Source: Nitrospira sp. (GTDB lineage Bacteria > Nitrospirota > Nitrospiria > Nitrospirales > Nitrospiraceae). From it: 35,627 nucleotides of DNA. The number at the start of each line of letters is the position of its first letter. Within the stretch, counting starts at the first letter, position 1. The notes below the pieces were generated by a model. That model saw only the letters and a list, made by a program, of their open reading frames with translations. It made no database searches and was not told where the DNA came from. The position numbers were made by a program, and so were the translations under genes. Below are positions 35,329 through 35,627 of the stretch, piece by piece. The stretch covers positions 1-35,627 of the forward strand of contig JAOUMR010000025.1 in the NCBI GenBank assembly GCA_029881435.1, read 5' to 3'.

Positions 35329-35627
35329 TCAGACGGCAAGACGTTCACGGGTGGTTCGGAGCCTCGTGATTTGTATAATCACGACATCATGTGAATCCAC
35401 AAAGACGATGTTCCGCTGTTGAAGAATTTTGAGCCAATCGGGCCACCGCCCAATTCGCTCACCAGCGGCAAAGTGAAGACTAGAGCATTTTCTATTTAGC
35501 CATGCAGCATATCCTGCGTGTTTGAAGTAATTGGCACACTCGGTTGGCGAGAAGGTGTCGAGGAGTGTGCCGATTTCGTTCCAGAGGGCGTCGACGGTTC
35601 GGGGGGCGGCCTTTTTCAGGAGCGCCT
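35329..35627 (-). CDS. IS630-type transposase, C-terminal part (runs off the right edge)
   Basis: The minus-strand frame is open from the window edge. The outer part reads LLKKAAPRTVDALWNEIGTL, LLDTFSPTECANYFKHAGY, the characteristic C-terminus of IS630-family transposases. The expected protein end is near GYAAW, yet the frame stays open for about 50 more codons to a stop at 35329, through CTAGAGCATTTTCTAT at about 35480-35495, which looks like an element end. The extra tail (WPDWLKILQQRNIVFVDSHD) is probably flanking DNA read in frame. Catalytic residues lie outside the window. Confidence 0.65.
   Translation of the reverse strand, partial: ALLKKAAPRTVDALWNEIGTLLDTFSPTECANYFKHAGYAAWLNRKCSSLHFAAGERIGRWPDWLKILQQRNIVFVDSHDVVIIQITRLRTTRERLAV
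35481..35627 (-). mobile_element. Probable left-hand boundary of an IS630-family insertion sequence
   Basis: TAG at 35481-35483 followed by AGCATTTTCTATTTAGC abuts the transposase C-terminus. IS630 elements insert at TA, and the TA at 35481-35482 would be the duplicated target. The other end is beyond the window, so the inverted repeat cannot be confirmed. Confidence 0.4.

Overview
The window looks like chromosomal DNA of a Nitrospirota bacterium, most probably a Nitrospira-type nitrite oxidiser. This rests on the roughly 55-60% GC codon style, the mix of genes (Thi4 with ThiC, an EgtB/EgtD pair next to a DUF427 protein, a Nitrospira-style FN3 remnant, many small lipoproteins) and recollection of related gene neighbourhoods. 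No database search was possible. No rRNA, tRNA or CRISPR array was recognised.

Layout, left to right. A promoter and pilT (1-1308) are followed by a putative ergothioneine-type cluster: a class V PLP enzyme on the minus strand, diverging from DUF427-egtB-egtD (1483-5158). EgtD meets, tail to tail, a minus-strand osmoprotectant ABC importer (ATPase, permease, lipoprotein binding protein; 5155-7381). From about 7420 to 11546 lies a loose, partly decayed islet: a PagL-like remnant, a DUF2127 membrane protein, an MscS-type channel broken by a two-base slip, an FN3 remnant, an SH3-like lipoprotein, a BrnT-type toxin-antitoxin pair, and a detached copy of the 3' end of a methyltransferase gene. A compact minus-strand set, prmA-MOSC-methyltransferase (11547-13587), follows.

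The centre (13709-21919) is a tightly spaced plus-strand run of five genes: a membrane-anchored MutS-like ATPase, a 1151-residue LplT-PlsC-acyl-ACP ligase fusion, an amidohydrolase, an ECF-like sigma factor and a membrane-spanning putative sigma partner. It ends at a strong hairpin facing a helix-hairpin-helix lipoprotein. Then come uppP, a DUF2024 gene, a second convergent hairpin, the classic ileS-lspA pair (minus) and nadA (minus).

From 28880 onward there is a well-formed promoter, a TPP riboswitch with an intrinsic terminator, thiC, and a Thi4 thiazole synthase carrying His where the suicide enzymes carry Cys. After these come a TPR protein, a degenerate receiver protein whose N-terminus is encoded by simple repeats, a YgfZ-type protein and a group II truncated haemoglobin. 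The last kilobase has no convincing gene until the 3' end of an IS630-type transposase that runs off the right edge.

The points most worth following up are: the EgtB-type enzyme without nearby EgtA/EgtC and without the usual substrate motif; the operon that joins MutS-like, lipid-remodelling and sigma-factor genes; the riboswitch-controlled His-type Thi4; and the duplicated methyltransferase ends on either side of the toxin-antitoxin pair.
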